A model generated the notes under the pieces. That model had not been told where the DNA came from and did not search any database. It saw only the letters and a program-made list of their open reading frames with translations. A stretch of 52,675 bases of DNA from Pelagibacteraceae bacterium AG-365-D07 (GTDB lineage: Bacteria > Pseudomonadota > Alphaproteobacteria > Pelagibacterales > Pelagibacteraceae). The position numbers and the translations under genes are program-made. The DNA lies in the NCBI GenBank assembly GCA_003280005.1, contig QCGH01000008.1, forward strand, positions 1-52,675, read 5' to 3'. Below are positions 42,735 to 50,461 of this stretch, in pieces; within the stretch, counting starts at the first letter, position 1, and each line of letters opens with the position of its first letter.

Positions 42735-43997
42735 GTGACAAAATTATTAAAAAATGCTCAAAAGACGTTATTAAACAATAGAAGATCTGGTTACACCCTT
42801 CCAACTAATAATAAACTTTATCCAGCACAATGGAATTGGGATTCAGCCTTTATTGCATTAGGTTACTCCCACTTTAATTTAAATTTTGCGTTAGAAGAAA
42901 TCAACACATTGTTAAAAGGACAATGGAAAGATGGAATGATTCCACACATTTTGTTTCATGACAAAAATACAAAATATTTCCCGAATCATACAGTTTGGAA
43001 CTGTGGTAACAAAATTGCATCATCTGGAATAACTCAACCACCAATAATAGTAAGTGTTTTAAGACAAATATTAGAAGGTAATAAAATTAGCAAGAAACAA
43101 AAAGGAAGAGTCAAAGAAATAGTTAAAAAATTAAAAAAATATATTGAGTGGTTTATAAAGTTTAGAGATCCCAAGAAAAATGGTTTAATATCAATATTAC
43201 ATCCATGGGAAAGTGGTTATGACAATTCGTCTATTTGGGACGATCCTATGAGCAAAGTCAAAGTAGAAAAAAATTTAAAATATAAAAGAGGAGATATCAA
43301 AGTCGTTAATCCTGAGCAAAGACCACTTAAAACTGATTATGATCGTTATGTTACTATCAAAAATCATCTTAAAGCTAATAAATATAATCCAACTAAACTT
43401 TACAAAATTTCAAAGTTTAATGTAATTGATATAGGCTTTAACTCTATTTTTTTGAGAGCTCTCAAGGATCTAATTATTCTACTAAAAAGATACAATATAA
43501 GCTATTCAAATTTGAAAAAATTTTCAAAAAAATCTGAAAAACAATTAACAAAGTTATATGATAGTAAAAAAGATATTTTTTATGCTTATGATGTGAAAAA
43601 TAAAAAAAAAATTATAGTACCTTCAATAACAAATTTTTTTATTTTATATGCAGACATTAAAAATAATTTACTTAATAAAAAAATTATAAAAAGTCTTAAA
43701 AAGTATAACAAAGGGAAAAAATATATATTTTCATCTATAAAACCTGATCATAAAAGTTTTGAAGAAAAAAGATACTGGCGAGGACCTATTTGGATAAATT
43801 GTAATTGGATAATTTATCAGGGATTAAAAAATAAAGATAAAATTTTTTCTAGTTATGTTAAAAAAAAAACAATTGGTTTAGTAAATAAAAAAGGATTTCA
43901 TGAGTATTACAGTTGTAAAAGTGGAAATGCTATGGGTGCCTATAACTTTTCTTGGTCAGCTGCTTTATATTTAGACTTAGTTTTAAATAAAAATTAA
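42735..43997 (+). CDS. GH63-like glycoside hydrolase (mannosyl/glucosylglycerate hydrolase type)
   Basis: The 420-residue protein starts at GTG (42735), 5 nt after the permease stop. It has the (alpha/alpha)6-barrel motifs of the MGH1/GH63-like group: QWNWDSAFIALG with Asp36 as candidate general acid, HTVWNCGNKIASSGITQPP, and GFHEYYSCKSGNAMGA with Glu390 as candidate base, followed by FSWSAALYLDL. Enzymes in this group hydrolyse mannosylglycerate or glucosylglycerate. Its place as last gene of the ABC transporter operon suggests that the imported solute is cleaved to a hexose plus glycerate. No signal peptide is seen, so it should act in the cytoplasm. Confidence 0.8.
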   Translation: MTKLLKNAQKTLLNNRRSGYTLPTNNKLYPAQWNWDSAFIALGYSHFNLNFALEEINTLLKGQWKDGMIPHILFHDKNTKYFPNHTVWNCGNKIASSGITQPPIIVSVLRQILEGNKISKKQKGRVKEIVKKLKKYIEWFIKFRDPKKNGLISILHPWESGYDNSSIWDDPMSKVKVEKNLKYKRGDIKVVNPEQRPLKTDYDRYVTIKNHLKANKYNPTKLYKISKFNVIDIGFNSIFLRALKDLIILLKRYNISYSNLKKFSKKSEKQLTKLYDSKKDIFYAYDVKNKKKIIVPSITNFFILYADIKNNLLNKKIIKSLKKYNKGKKYIFSSIKPDHKSFEEKRYWRGPIWINCNWIIYQGLKNKDKIFSSYVKKKTIGLVNKKGFHEYYSCKSGNAMGAYNFSWSAALYLDLVLNKN

Positions 43998-45284
43998 TTA
44001 ATTTGAAAATCCATATTTTCTTAATCTAACATCGCCAGTTCTAGCATGAGCTTCCATACCTTCATATCTTGAAATTCTTGCTGCTGCAGCACCAACTTCC
44101 TTAGTAGACTCTTTAGTCATTCTTTGAAAACTTAAAGTTTTGATAAATTTACCAACAAACAATCCGCCAGTATATCTTCCGGCACCTTTTGTAGGTAAAA
44201 TATGATTTGTACCTGAGCATTTATCTCCGTAAGCAACAGTAGTTTCTTCTCCAACAAACAAAGAACCATAGTTTGTAAGTCTGTCATGAAACCATTTTAA
44301 ATTTTCAGTTTGAACTTCTAAGTGTTCTGGAGCGTATTCATCACTTACTTTAACTATTTCTTCATCAGTATCACAAAGAATTACTTCACCATAATCTCTC
44401 CAAGCAGCTTCCGCACTTGTTCTAGGTAATTCAGGTAGCTCTGCAATTAATTCTGGGACTCTTTTCATAACTTGTTCAGCTAAATCTTTACTTGTTGTAA
44501 ACAACCATGCTGGTGAATTGTAACCATGTTCTGCCTGTCCAACTAAATCTACAGCTACAATTTCTGGGTCAGCATTTTTATCTGCAATTACTGCAATCTC
44601 AGTTGGTCCTGCAAATAGATCAATTCCAACTTTTCCAAATAAAATTCTTTTTGCCTCTGCTACAAATTGATTTCCAGGACCAACAATTATATCTGCGGGA
44701 GGATTATTAAATAATCCATTAGTCATTGCAGCGATAGCAGGGACACCTCCTAAATTTAAAATTACATCAGCTCCACATAAGTCTGCTGTATACACAATTG
44801 TAGGGTGTGCACCCACATTTTCTTTGGGTGGGCTACAAGCAATAATATTTTTTACTCCAGCAACTTTAGCTGTTGTTACACTCATAACTGCAGATGCTAT
44901 ATGTGCGTATCGACCGCCTGGAATATAACAACCAGCTGTATTTACAGGAACAAGTTTTTGACCTGCAAACAATCCTTTTGATAGTTCTACCTCAAAATCT
45001 TGACCATAATTTTTTAATTGTGCTTCAGCAAATTTTCTTACACGATCGAAAGAAAACTGTATGTCATCTTTAGTTTTTTGATCTAAACTTTTTTTAATCT
45101 TTTCAATTTTTTCTTTTGAAACAATTATATCCCCATCATACTTGTCAAACTTATTTGTAAGTTCTATACATCCTTGTTCTTTTGAAGTTTCTAGTTCTTT
45201 TAATAAATTTTGAACAATACCTGTGGTTTTAGTGTCATCGGATGATGATGTTTTTGGTGATTTCTTTAAATATTGAATAGCCAT
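43998..45284 (-). CDS. Sulfopropanediol dehydrogenase-like (HpsN type, histidinol dehydrogenase family)
   Basis: The 428-residue protein is in the HisD family (zinc ligands include Gln250 and His253 in GQAEHG, and APEHLEV), but its substrate region differs from histidinol dehydrogenase: TAGCYIPGGRYAHIAS and later SPPKEN, CGADVILNLGGVPAIAAM and DLFAGPTEIAVIAD match HpsN, which oxidises 2,3-dihydroxypropane-1-sulfonate to sulfolactate. True histidinol dehydrogenase usually has YVPGGTAxYPSS there. It is the last gene of a two-gene operon with a phosphate acetyltransferase. Sulfonate catabolism is the most likely role, but histidine synthesis cannot be fully excluded from this sequence alone. Confidence 0.83.
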   Translation of the reverse strand: MAIQYLKKSPKTSSSDDTKTTGIVQNLLKELETSKEQGCIELTNKFDKYDGDIIVSKEKIEKIKKSLDQKTKDDIQFSFDRVRKFAEAQLKNYGQDFEVELSKGLFAGQKLVPVNTAGCYIPGGRYAHIASAVMSVTTAKVAGVKNIIACSPPKENVGAHPTIVYTADLCGADVILNLGGVPAIAAMTNGLFNNPPADIIVGPGNQFVAEAKRILFGKVGIDLFAGPTEIAVIADKNADPEIVAVDLVGQAEHGYNSPAWLFTTSKDLAEQVMKRVPELIAELPELPRTSAEAAWRDYGEVILCDTDEEIVKVSDEYAPEHLEVQTENLKWFHDRLTNYGSLFVGEETTVAYGDKCSGTNHILPTKGAGRYTGGLFVGKFIKTLSFQRMTKESTKEVGAAAARISRYEGMEAHARTGDVRLRKYGFSN

Positions 45285-45324
45285 GATTTTAAAGGCTTTT
45301 ATATTATAATTTTCAATTAAACAA

Positions 45325-46236
45325 CTAGTCTAATGTCACTACTGCGGCAGCGATAGATGCTAGCCTTGCAGGAGCATCATCTGATCTACTTGTTATGACT
45401 ACTGGAACTTTTCCGCCAACCACAACTCCAGCAGCACAAGCTCCCATAAAATATATCATCATTTTAACAAGCGAATTCCCTGTTTCTACATTTGGGACCA
45501 ATAAAATATCTGCCTGTCCAGCAACTGCATTTTTAATGCCTTTAATTGCTGCAGATTTTTTAGAAATAGCATTATCAAATGCTAATGGACCAAAAACATC
45601 TGCATCTATATTTTCTGATTTTGCAAGTTCAGTTAATTCTTTTGCATCTAAAGTTGTTGGAACACTTTCAATTACTTCTTCTGTTGCAGATAAAATAGCA
45701 ATTTTTGGTCTTTCTATTCCTATTCTTTTAGCAAAATTAATAACATTCTTTAATATATGCATTTTAGTTTTTGCATTTGGGGCTACATTTAAAGCTCCGT
45801 CAGTAATAATTAAAGGCTTATCATCTTTTTCTAAAGTCATATGCCAAACATGGCTGAGACGTGTTTTATTAATTAATTTATGTTGTCTTTTAAGCACTTC
45901 TTTCATTAATATATCTGTATGAATATGACCTTTAACAATAACTCTAACTTTATCTTCCGAGGCTAATTTTGCTGCAATTTCTGCAGTATTGTTTTCAACT
46001 GACTCATGAATTACTTCATAATTTGATATATCCCATTGTAGTTCCTCTGCACATTTTTTAATTTCCCCTTTATCTCCAATAAATATCGGCTCGATAAGTT
46101 TTTCGTTCACAGCATCTAATGTGGCTAGCATTGGAAGAGGTTTTCCAGCATTAACCACTGCTGCTTTAATACCTTTTTTTCCACTAGCTTTTTCAAGCAG
46201 GTTAATAGGGCAAACTACTTTTTTTTCTGACAACAT
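45325..46236 (-). CDS. Phosphate acetyl/butyryltransferase
   Basis: I place the start at ATG 46236, giving 303 residues; an in-frame TTG at 46284 would add 16 residues rich in charged and aromatic residues and no known motif. The protein has the PTA_PTB domain, with VVCPINLLEKASG near the N-terminus, SHVWHMTL in the middle, and LLVPNVETGNSLVKMM and ARLASIAAAVV at the C-terminus. It converts acyl phosphate and CoA to acyl-CoA. In sulfonate degraders, Pta makes acetyl-CoA from the acetyl phosphate formed by Xsc. It lies upstream of the HpsN-like gene with a 40-nt gap. No Xsc is present in the window. Confidence 0.88.
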   Translation of the reverse strand: MLSEKKVVCPINLLEKASGKKGIKAAVVNAGKPLPMLATLDAVNEKLIEPIFIGDKGEIKKCAEELQWDISNYEVIHESVENNTAEIAAKLASEDKVRVIVKGHIHTDILMKEVLKRQHKLINKTRLSHVWHMTLEKDDKPLIITDGALNVAPNAKTKMHILKNVINFAKRIGIERPKIAILSATEEVIESVPTTLDAKELTELAKSENIDADVFGPLAFDNAISKKSAAIKGIKNAVAGQADILLVPNVETGNSLVKMMIYFMGACAAGVVVGGKVPVVITSRSDDAPARLASIAAAVVTLD

Positions 46237-46313
46237 GAGGCTTTTATATGTGTTTTTCTCATTTCTATAAAGAAATTTTAACAATTTTGTGATTTTATGA
46301 TATTTTAGATTAA

Positions 46314-47162
46314 ATGGAAATTGTTACTAAAATAGCACCTCTAGCACTTGCATTAATTATGCTTGGTTTAGGTTTGGGACTTACAATTCAAGATTTTACA
46401 AGAGTATTAAAAACTCCAAGGGATTTTGCTGTAGGATTAATTTCTCAATTAATAATTTTACCAATAGTTGCATTTATTTTAATAAAGTTTTTAGGAACCT
46501 CACCCGAAATTGCACTTGGAGTAATGATTATTGCAGCTGCACCAGGTGGAATTACCTCTAATATTTTAACTAAATTTGCTAATGGAGATGTTGCATTGTC
46601 AATTTCTTTAACTGCTGTAATAAGTATTATTAGCATTATAACAGTGCCGTTAATTGTTTTTACTTCCGCAGATCTCTTGGGTATAAGTTTTGCATCCGAA
46701 AATATAAATATTACAGGAACAGCTTTAAAAATGGCACTAGTAGTTGCTGTTCCAGTAATTATTGGAATGATAATTAGAAAGTTAGCGGATAATTTTATTT
46801 CTTCAAAATCGTCAATTATTAATAAAATTACTGGTTTTTTATTTTTGGTAGTTTTTATTGCAATCTGGATCGAGGAAAGAGAAAATATTTTTAATTACTT
46901 AGCTCAGGCAGGGTTAGTTGTCTTAAATTTAAATATTGTAATGATGGCAATCGCTTACTATCTTGCGAAAAAATTTGCATCAGGAATTCAACAAGTAAAA
47001 TGTATATCATTAGAATGTGGTCTTCAAAACGGTACGCTTGCTGTCTTTGTGGCTACTGAAATTTCTTCAGAAATAATTTACTTAATACCAACAGCCGCCT
47101 ATGCTTTAATAATGTATATAACTGGATTTATATTTATTTGGTTTTTGAGGAAATCTGATTAA
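46314..47162 (+). CDS. BASS-family sodium/bile-acid symporter-like transporter
   Basis: The 282-residue protein has about ten hydrophobic helices with the BASS family signatures APLALALIMLGLGLGLTI at the N-terminus and AAPGGITSNILTKFANGDVAL in the middle. The family imports organic anions such as bile acids, pyruvate or pantoate with sodium. In this context (divergent from a sulfonate dehydrogenase and Pta), an organic acid or sulfonate could be the cargo, but this is inference. Its 3' end overlaps the convergent regulator gene by 29 nt. Confidence 0.88.
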   Translation: MEIVTKIAPLALALIMLGLGLGLTIQDFTRVLKTPRDFAVGLISQLIILPIVAFILIKFLGTSPEIALGVMIIAAAPGGITSNILTKFANGDVALSISLTAVISIISIITVPLIVFTSADLLGISFASENINITGTALKMALVVAVPVIIGMIIRKLADNFISSKSSIINKITGFLFLVVFIAIWIEERENIFNYLAQAGLVVLNLNIVMMAIAYYLAKKFASGIQQVKCISLECGLQNGTLAVFVATEISSEIIYLIPTAAYALIMYITGFIFIWFLRKSD

Positions 47163-48138
47163 AGATTACTTGATTAAAAATTTTTCCTGTAAATTCACTA
47201 AATTCATTTAAAGCATTATTTTGGATTTTGTACATTTCATCTTTAAACCCGCCCAGTGTTCCAGGATGAATTAATTTATTTTTATCTATATATAAATGCT
47301 CATTTTTAAATAAAGTTTTGAGTTTTCTGGTGACTGTTGGTCTAGGAATTCCAGTTATATCTGAAAGAGACATAGTATTTATTCCCTGAGTTTCAATTTT
47401 TTCAATTTCACTTCTCCACGTAGTCATATCTATATCTATTCTGTTTTTTTCTTTTTTCATTTTATTTGCTCTGTGAAGCATTGGTATACACCATATTATA
47501 AATAATTCTGTATCATTATTAAAAAATCTTTTCCAATTATAGAGCCAACTAAAAATAAATTTATAATAATTATGCCAGGTGTAAGTTAAATTTGCTTTCA
47601 TTGCATTAGTAATACTTTCTTTGTCAATCTCATATTTAATTAAATTTTGAGATTTACAAATATTATAAATTAAATAAAAAACATTTGTTAAATTTTTCAT
47701 AGTATTTACTGGCTCGACTAATTTAATAGCTGATTTATCAATAATTAAATGTTTTCCTTTTTTTTTAATAACTCCAGACTTTTCAAGTTCCGAAACTTTT
47801 CTTCGAGTTGTTTCTTTTGGAATTCCTAGATCTTTTGCTATCTCAACAATGTTTATTTTCTCAATATCAAAATGATCTGTCTTATAAAATGTTTCATAAC
47901 TTACTGTAATATAATTGTCATAATAGAATGCTACAGTTTTTCTAAATAGGTAACCTAAAATGATATATTTATCTGCATCATTGAAAGCTTTATAAGTCCC
48001 GGTAATCCATTCACCAAGAAAAGACATATATTCTGGTGCAAAATTTAAATAGTTATCAAATATAATATTTTTTAAAACACCTTTATCTACACCAGTGTTA
48101 ATTTGTGGTATAATTTTCAAATTTCCCCCCCAACCCAT
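47134..48138 (-). CDS. Regulator with two winged-helix DNA-binding regions
   Basis: The 334-residue protein has two similar helix-turn-helix units: one near residues 85-125 (NIVEIAKDLGIPKETTRRKV) and one near the C-terminus (TMSLSDITGIPRPTVTRKL). Both have the pattern of MarR/Crp-type winged helices. No ligand domain is recognised; the middle is hydrophobic and aromatic-rich. ATG 48138 has no Shine-Dalgarno; an in-frame TTG at 48120 follows a run of seven G residues and may be the true start, giving 328 residues. Two copies of CAACCCATTTTG flank the 5' end, so self-control is plausible. Confidence 0.72.
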   Translation of the reverse strand: MGWGGNLKIIPQINTGVDKGVLKNIIFDNYLNFAPEYMSFLGEWITGTYKAFNDADKYIILGYLFRKTVAFYYDNYITVSYETFYKTDHFDIEKINIVEIAKDLGIPKETTRRKVSELEKSGVIKKKGKHLIIDKSAIKLVEPVNTMKNLTNVFYLIYNICKSQNLIKYEIDKESITNAMKANLTYTWHNYYKFIFSWLYNWKRFFNNDTELFIIWCIPMLHRANKMKKEKNRIDIDMTTWRSEIEKIETQGINTMSLSDITGIPRPTVTRKLKTLFKNEHLYIDKNKLIHPGTLGGFKDEMYKIQNNALNEFSEFTGKIFNQVIFNQISSKTK

Positions 48139-48173
48139 TTTGGTCTATAGGCAAAATTTGTCAACCCATTTTG
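48131..48173. repeat. Direct repeat CAACCCATTTTG, candidate operator
   Basis: CAACCCATTTTG occurs at 48131-48142 and 48162-48173, 31 nt apart from start to start, which is three helical turns. The pair lies at the 5' end of the two-winged-helix regulator gene and before the small membrane ORF that runs the other way. A protein with two DNA-binding units could use both halves. The first copy overlaps the ATG at 48138, which supports the later TTG start for the regulator. Confidence 0.55.
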
Positions 48174-48228
48174 AACATTGCTGTTCTTAACAACTGAACA
48201 TTATGATGATTTAATTTACTTTATAAAA

Positions 48229-48441
48229 ATGAGTACTGAAACATTTAATAGAACATCTGTTGTTACTGAAGCTTACCCTCAAAGAGTTTCTGAAAAAAAA
48301 GACTTGTCCCCAAAAAAAGTAAATATAGATGTTCTAAAAAAGAGAGTGTTTGAAGAAAAAAAAAGAGAAAGGTTTCAGAACAGAGTATTAATCGGAATGT
48401 TTTGTATTTCAATAGCTATATTGGGGTATATCGTTGTTTAA
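48229..48441 (+). CDS. Small single-pass membrane protein (70 aa)
   Basis: ATG 48229 gives 70 residues. A longer in-frame TTG start at 48178 would add 17 residues, but that extension overlaps the repeat region and reads poorly. The first 50 residues are hydrophilic and charged (SEKKDLSPKK, KRVFEEKKRERF) and the last 18 (VLIGMFCISIAILGYIVV) form one transmembrane helix, so it is a tail-anchored-like inner membrane protein. No recognised family. It is divergent from the regulator gene. Confidence 0.65.
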   Translation: MSTETFNRTSVVTEAYPQRVSEKKDLSPKKVNIDVLKKRVFEEKKRERFQNRVLIGMFCISIAILGYIVV

Positions 48442-48526
48442 CAAAAAGCATTATAAACCTCTGAATATTCTTTTTTTATCTTTGTCAATTGCCACACTTG
48501 CGTGGTTAAGTTCAGCTTTTATTTAA
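48434..48526 (+). CDS. Tiny membrane ORF (30 aa), low confidence
   Basis: From a TTG at 48434 the frame gives 30 residues: a KKHYK basic start and a hydrophobic helix (LNILFLSLSIATLAWLSSAF) ending at TAA 48524. It overlaps the previous small ORF by 8 nt and the opposite-strand Ldh2 gene by 15 nt. A hydrophobic helix with a positive-inside start is what a small membrane protein looks like. In such AT-rich DNA it can also arise by chance, so this is a weak call. Confidence 0.3.
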   Translation: MFNKKHYKPLNILFLSLSIATLAWLSSAFI

Positions 48527-49519
48527 CAAATTTATTTCAGATAGTAAATTTAAGGAAATATTAATTTCTTTTTTTTTATTTAACTTGAATCTTTCAGCTT
48601 TATTTTCACCTGGATAGTAAATTTTTTTAATACCTTTTATTTTAGGTAAATTTTTTACTTTACTAATATTTTCTTTAATTCTTTTTGAATAATTTTTTAC
48701 AAAAAGATTTTGTTTAAACACTATAAACAAGTGTCCAATATTTTGAGGACCTGAAAAATCGTCAAATGGATCCTTGACTTTTCCCCCATGATTACTTCCT
48801 GTAAAAACACCAGATAAAATATCAACCATCCATGCTAAGCCAGATCCTCTAAATTCAGCTATTGGAAGCTGCATACCTTTTAAAGCTTTTGCAGGATCAT
48901 TAGTTGGCTTACCGTTTTTATCTAAAGCAAAACCATATGGAATTTTTTTACCTAATTTAGCAGCTCTTCTTATTTTACCTCTGTTAATCATAGACATTGA
49001 TGTATCTAAAACAAATGGAACTTTATTCCCAGATGGACAAGCAAAACAAATTGGATTCGTTCCAAATAAGGTTTTTTTTGCTCCATGTGGTGCAATTGCT
49101 GGTGGCGCGTTAGTAAAACAAAAAGCAAATAAATTTTTTTTTGCTGCTTGTTCAGCATAATAGCCGGATAGTCCATAATGACCACTATTTTTAATTGCAA
49201 CAAAACCTAATCCAGTTTTTTTTGCATTTTTTATTGCGCAATTTATACCTAAGTCAGCCCCAACAAAACCAATAGCATTATCAGCGTCAATATTTGTAAT
49301 AGATTGTGAAATATTTCTAATTTTTATTTTAGGCTTAGCATTAATTACTTTTTTTTTTATTCTTTTGCAATAAGAGGGCAGTCTAATAATTCCATGCGAA
49401 TGAGCTCCTACTAATTCAGCATTAATTAAAGCGTTAGCGCAAATATTCGAATGTTTTTCAGATAAATTAAATTTTTTAAAAGTTTTAATTATTAATTTTT
49501 TAACATCTATAATTTTCAT
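48512..49519 (-). CDS. Ldh2-family (malate/L-lactate/sulfolactate) dehydrogenase
   Basis: The 335-residue protein has the Ldh2/YlbC/ComC layout: HSHGIIRLPSYCKRI, NSGHYGLSGYYAEQAAKKN with the catalytic His, and PHGAKKTLFGTNPICFACP for NAD(P) binding. Family members oxidise or reduce 2-hydroxy acids such as malate, ureidoglycolate or (R)-sulfolactate. The HpsN-like gene 3 kb away yields sulfolactate, so a ComC role is possible. In its own operon it follows a glycosyltransferase and a Gfo/Idh/MocA gene. The start follows directly on the upstream stop. Confidence 0.83.
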   Translation of the reverse strand: MKIIDVKKLIIKTFKKFNLSEKHSNICANALINAELVGAHSHGIIRLPSYCKRIKKKVINAKPKIKIRNISQSITNIDADNAIGFVGADLGINCAIKNAKKTGLGFVAIKNSGHYGLSGYYAEQAAKKNLFAFCFTNAPPAIAPHGAKKTLFGTNPICFACPSGNKVPFVLDTSMSMINRGKIRRAAKLGKKIPYGFALDKNGKPTNDPAKALKGMQLPIAEFRGSGLAWMVDILSGVFTGSNHGGKVKDPFDDFSGPQNIGHLFIVFKQNLFVKNYSKRIKENISKVKNLPKIKGIKKIYYPGENKAERFKLNKKKEINISLNLLSEINLLNKS

Positions 49520-50461
49520 TTATTTTTTTAACCATTTTTCTATTAAATTAACGTTAATCAAAGATTTATTAATATCGAATAAATTTAAACTATCGTGACT
49601 CTCTTTGGAAAATGCTTTTGATACATTACAAATTTGATTTGCATAGACTGATAAATTAGAATCAATATTTTTTATATAAAAATGTTTATTACTAGATATT
49701 TCAATCAGACTATTCTTATTTGGCAACCATGGATTTAAGATTTGTATGTAACCTTTGGATCCTTGAATTTTACAAATATTTTTTAAATTATTTTTTAAGC
49801 TTACGTGCATATCGCATTCGAAATTATCATCACATACGAGTGTTGCGCTTGAATCCAAATCTACTTTGGATGTAGAGAATTCTAAATTCTTCTTAATAAT
49901 TTTTATTTTATCCAAGTTTTTTGCAAATAGCATTGCAAAACTAATTGGGTAGCATCCTAGATCAAAAATAGCCCCTCCTCCTAAATTTTTATCAAATAAT
50001 CTTGAACTTGGATTAAATCTAGCCCTGAATCCAAAACTACATTCAATTTTCCTAATATCACCAATCTCACCATTTTTTACCAACTTTAATAATTCTAGAG
50101 TCTGGGGATGTGAATAGTAAGCTATTGCTTCATAAAAATCAGTTTTTTTCTGTGAAAGTTTACTTGCGAAGTCATTCAGTTCTTTTAATGATGTAGATGC
50201 TGGTTTTTCACAAAGTATATTTTTTTTTGCATTAAGGCACTGATTAATTAAATCAATATGTGTATTATTTAATGTTGAAATATAAATTGAATCTATTTTT
50301 TCATTAGAAATTACTTCTTCATATGAGCAAGTTTTAATATTTTCATATGTTTTTCCTGATTTGCTACCTATTGATATTAATTTAGTATTCGTTAAATCAT
50401 TTATTGCTTCAATAAAGGATAAACCCATTCTTCCAAGACCTAGAATACCCCAATTAGTCAT
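49520..50461 (-). CDS. Gfo/Idh/MocA-family oxidoreductase
   Basis: The 313-residue protein has an N-terminal Rossmann motif GLGRMGLSF (residues 7-15), then the family's ILCEKPAS near residue 82 and FDLGCYPISFAML near residue 166. It binds NAD(P) and usually oxidises sugars, inositols or amino-sugars. Its ATG overlaps the stop of the upstream glycosyltransferase gene by 1 nt, and the downstream Ldh2 gene starts after its stop. Surface sugar or polyol metabolism is the best guess. No motif fixes the substrate. Confidence 0.87.
   Translation of the reverse strand: MTNWGILGLGRMGLSFIEAINDLTNTKLISIGSKSGKTYENIKTCSYEEVISNEKIDSIYISTLNNTHIDLINQCLNAKKNILCEKPASTSLKELNDFASKLSQKKTDFYEAIAYYSHPQTLELLKLVKNGEIGDIRKIECSFGFRARFNPSSRLFDKNLGGGAIFDLGCYPISFAMLFAKNLDKIKIIKKNLEFSTSKVDLDSSATLVCDDNFECDMHVSLKNNLKNICKIQGSKGYIQILNPWLPNKNSLIEISSNKHFYIKNIDSNLSVYANQICNVSKAFSKESHDSLNLFDINKSLINVNLIEKWLKK

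Noticed and set aside
45395..45922. A 175-codon open frame antisense to the phosphate acetyltransferase gene
   Set aside because: It lies wholly inside a strongly conserved gene on the other strand, has no ribosome binding site, and its hydrophobic sequence follows from codon use in the Pta frame.
48442..48511. CCAC-GTGG inverted repeat near 48492-48505 as a terminator
   Set aside because: Stem of only four pairs with no T-run in either direction after it.
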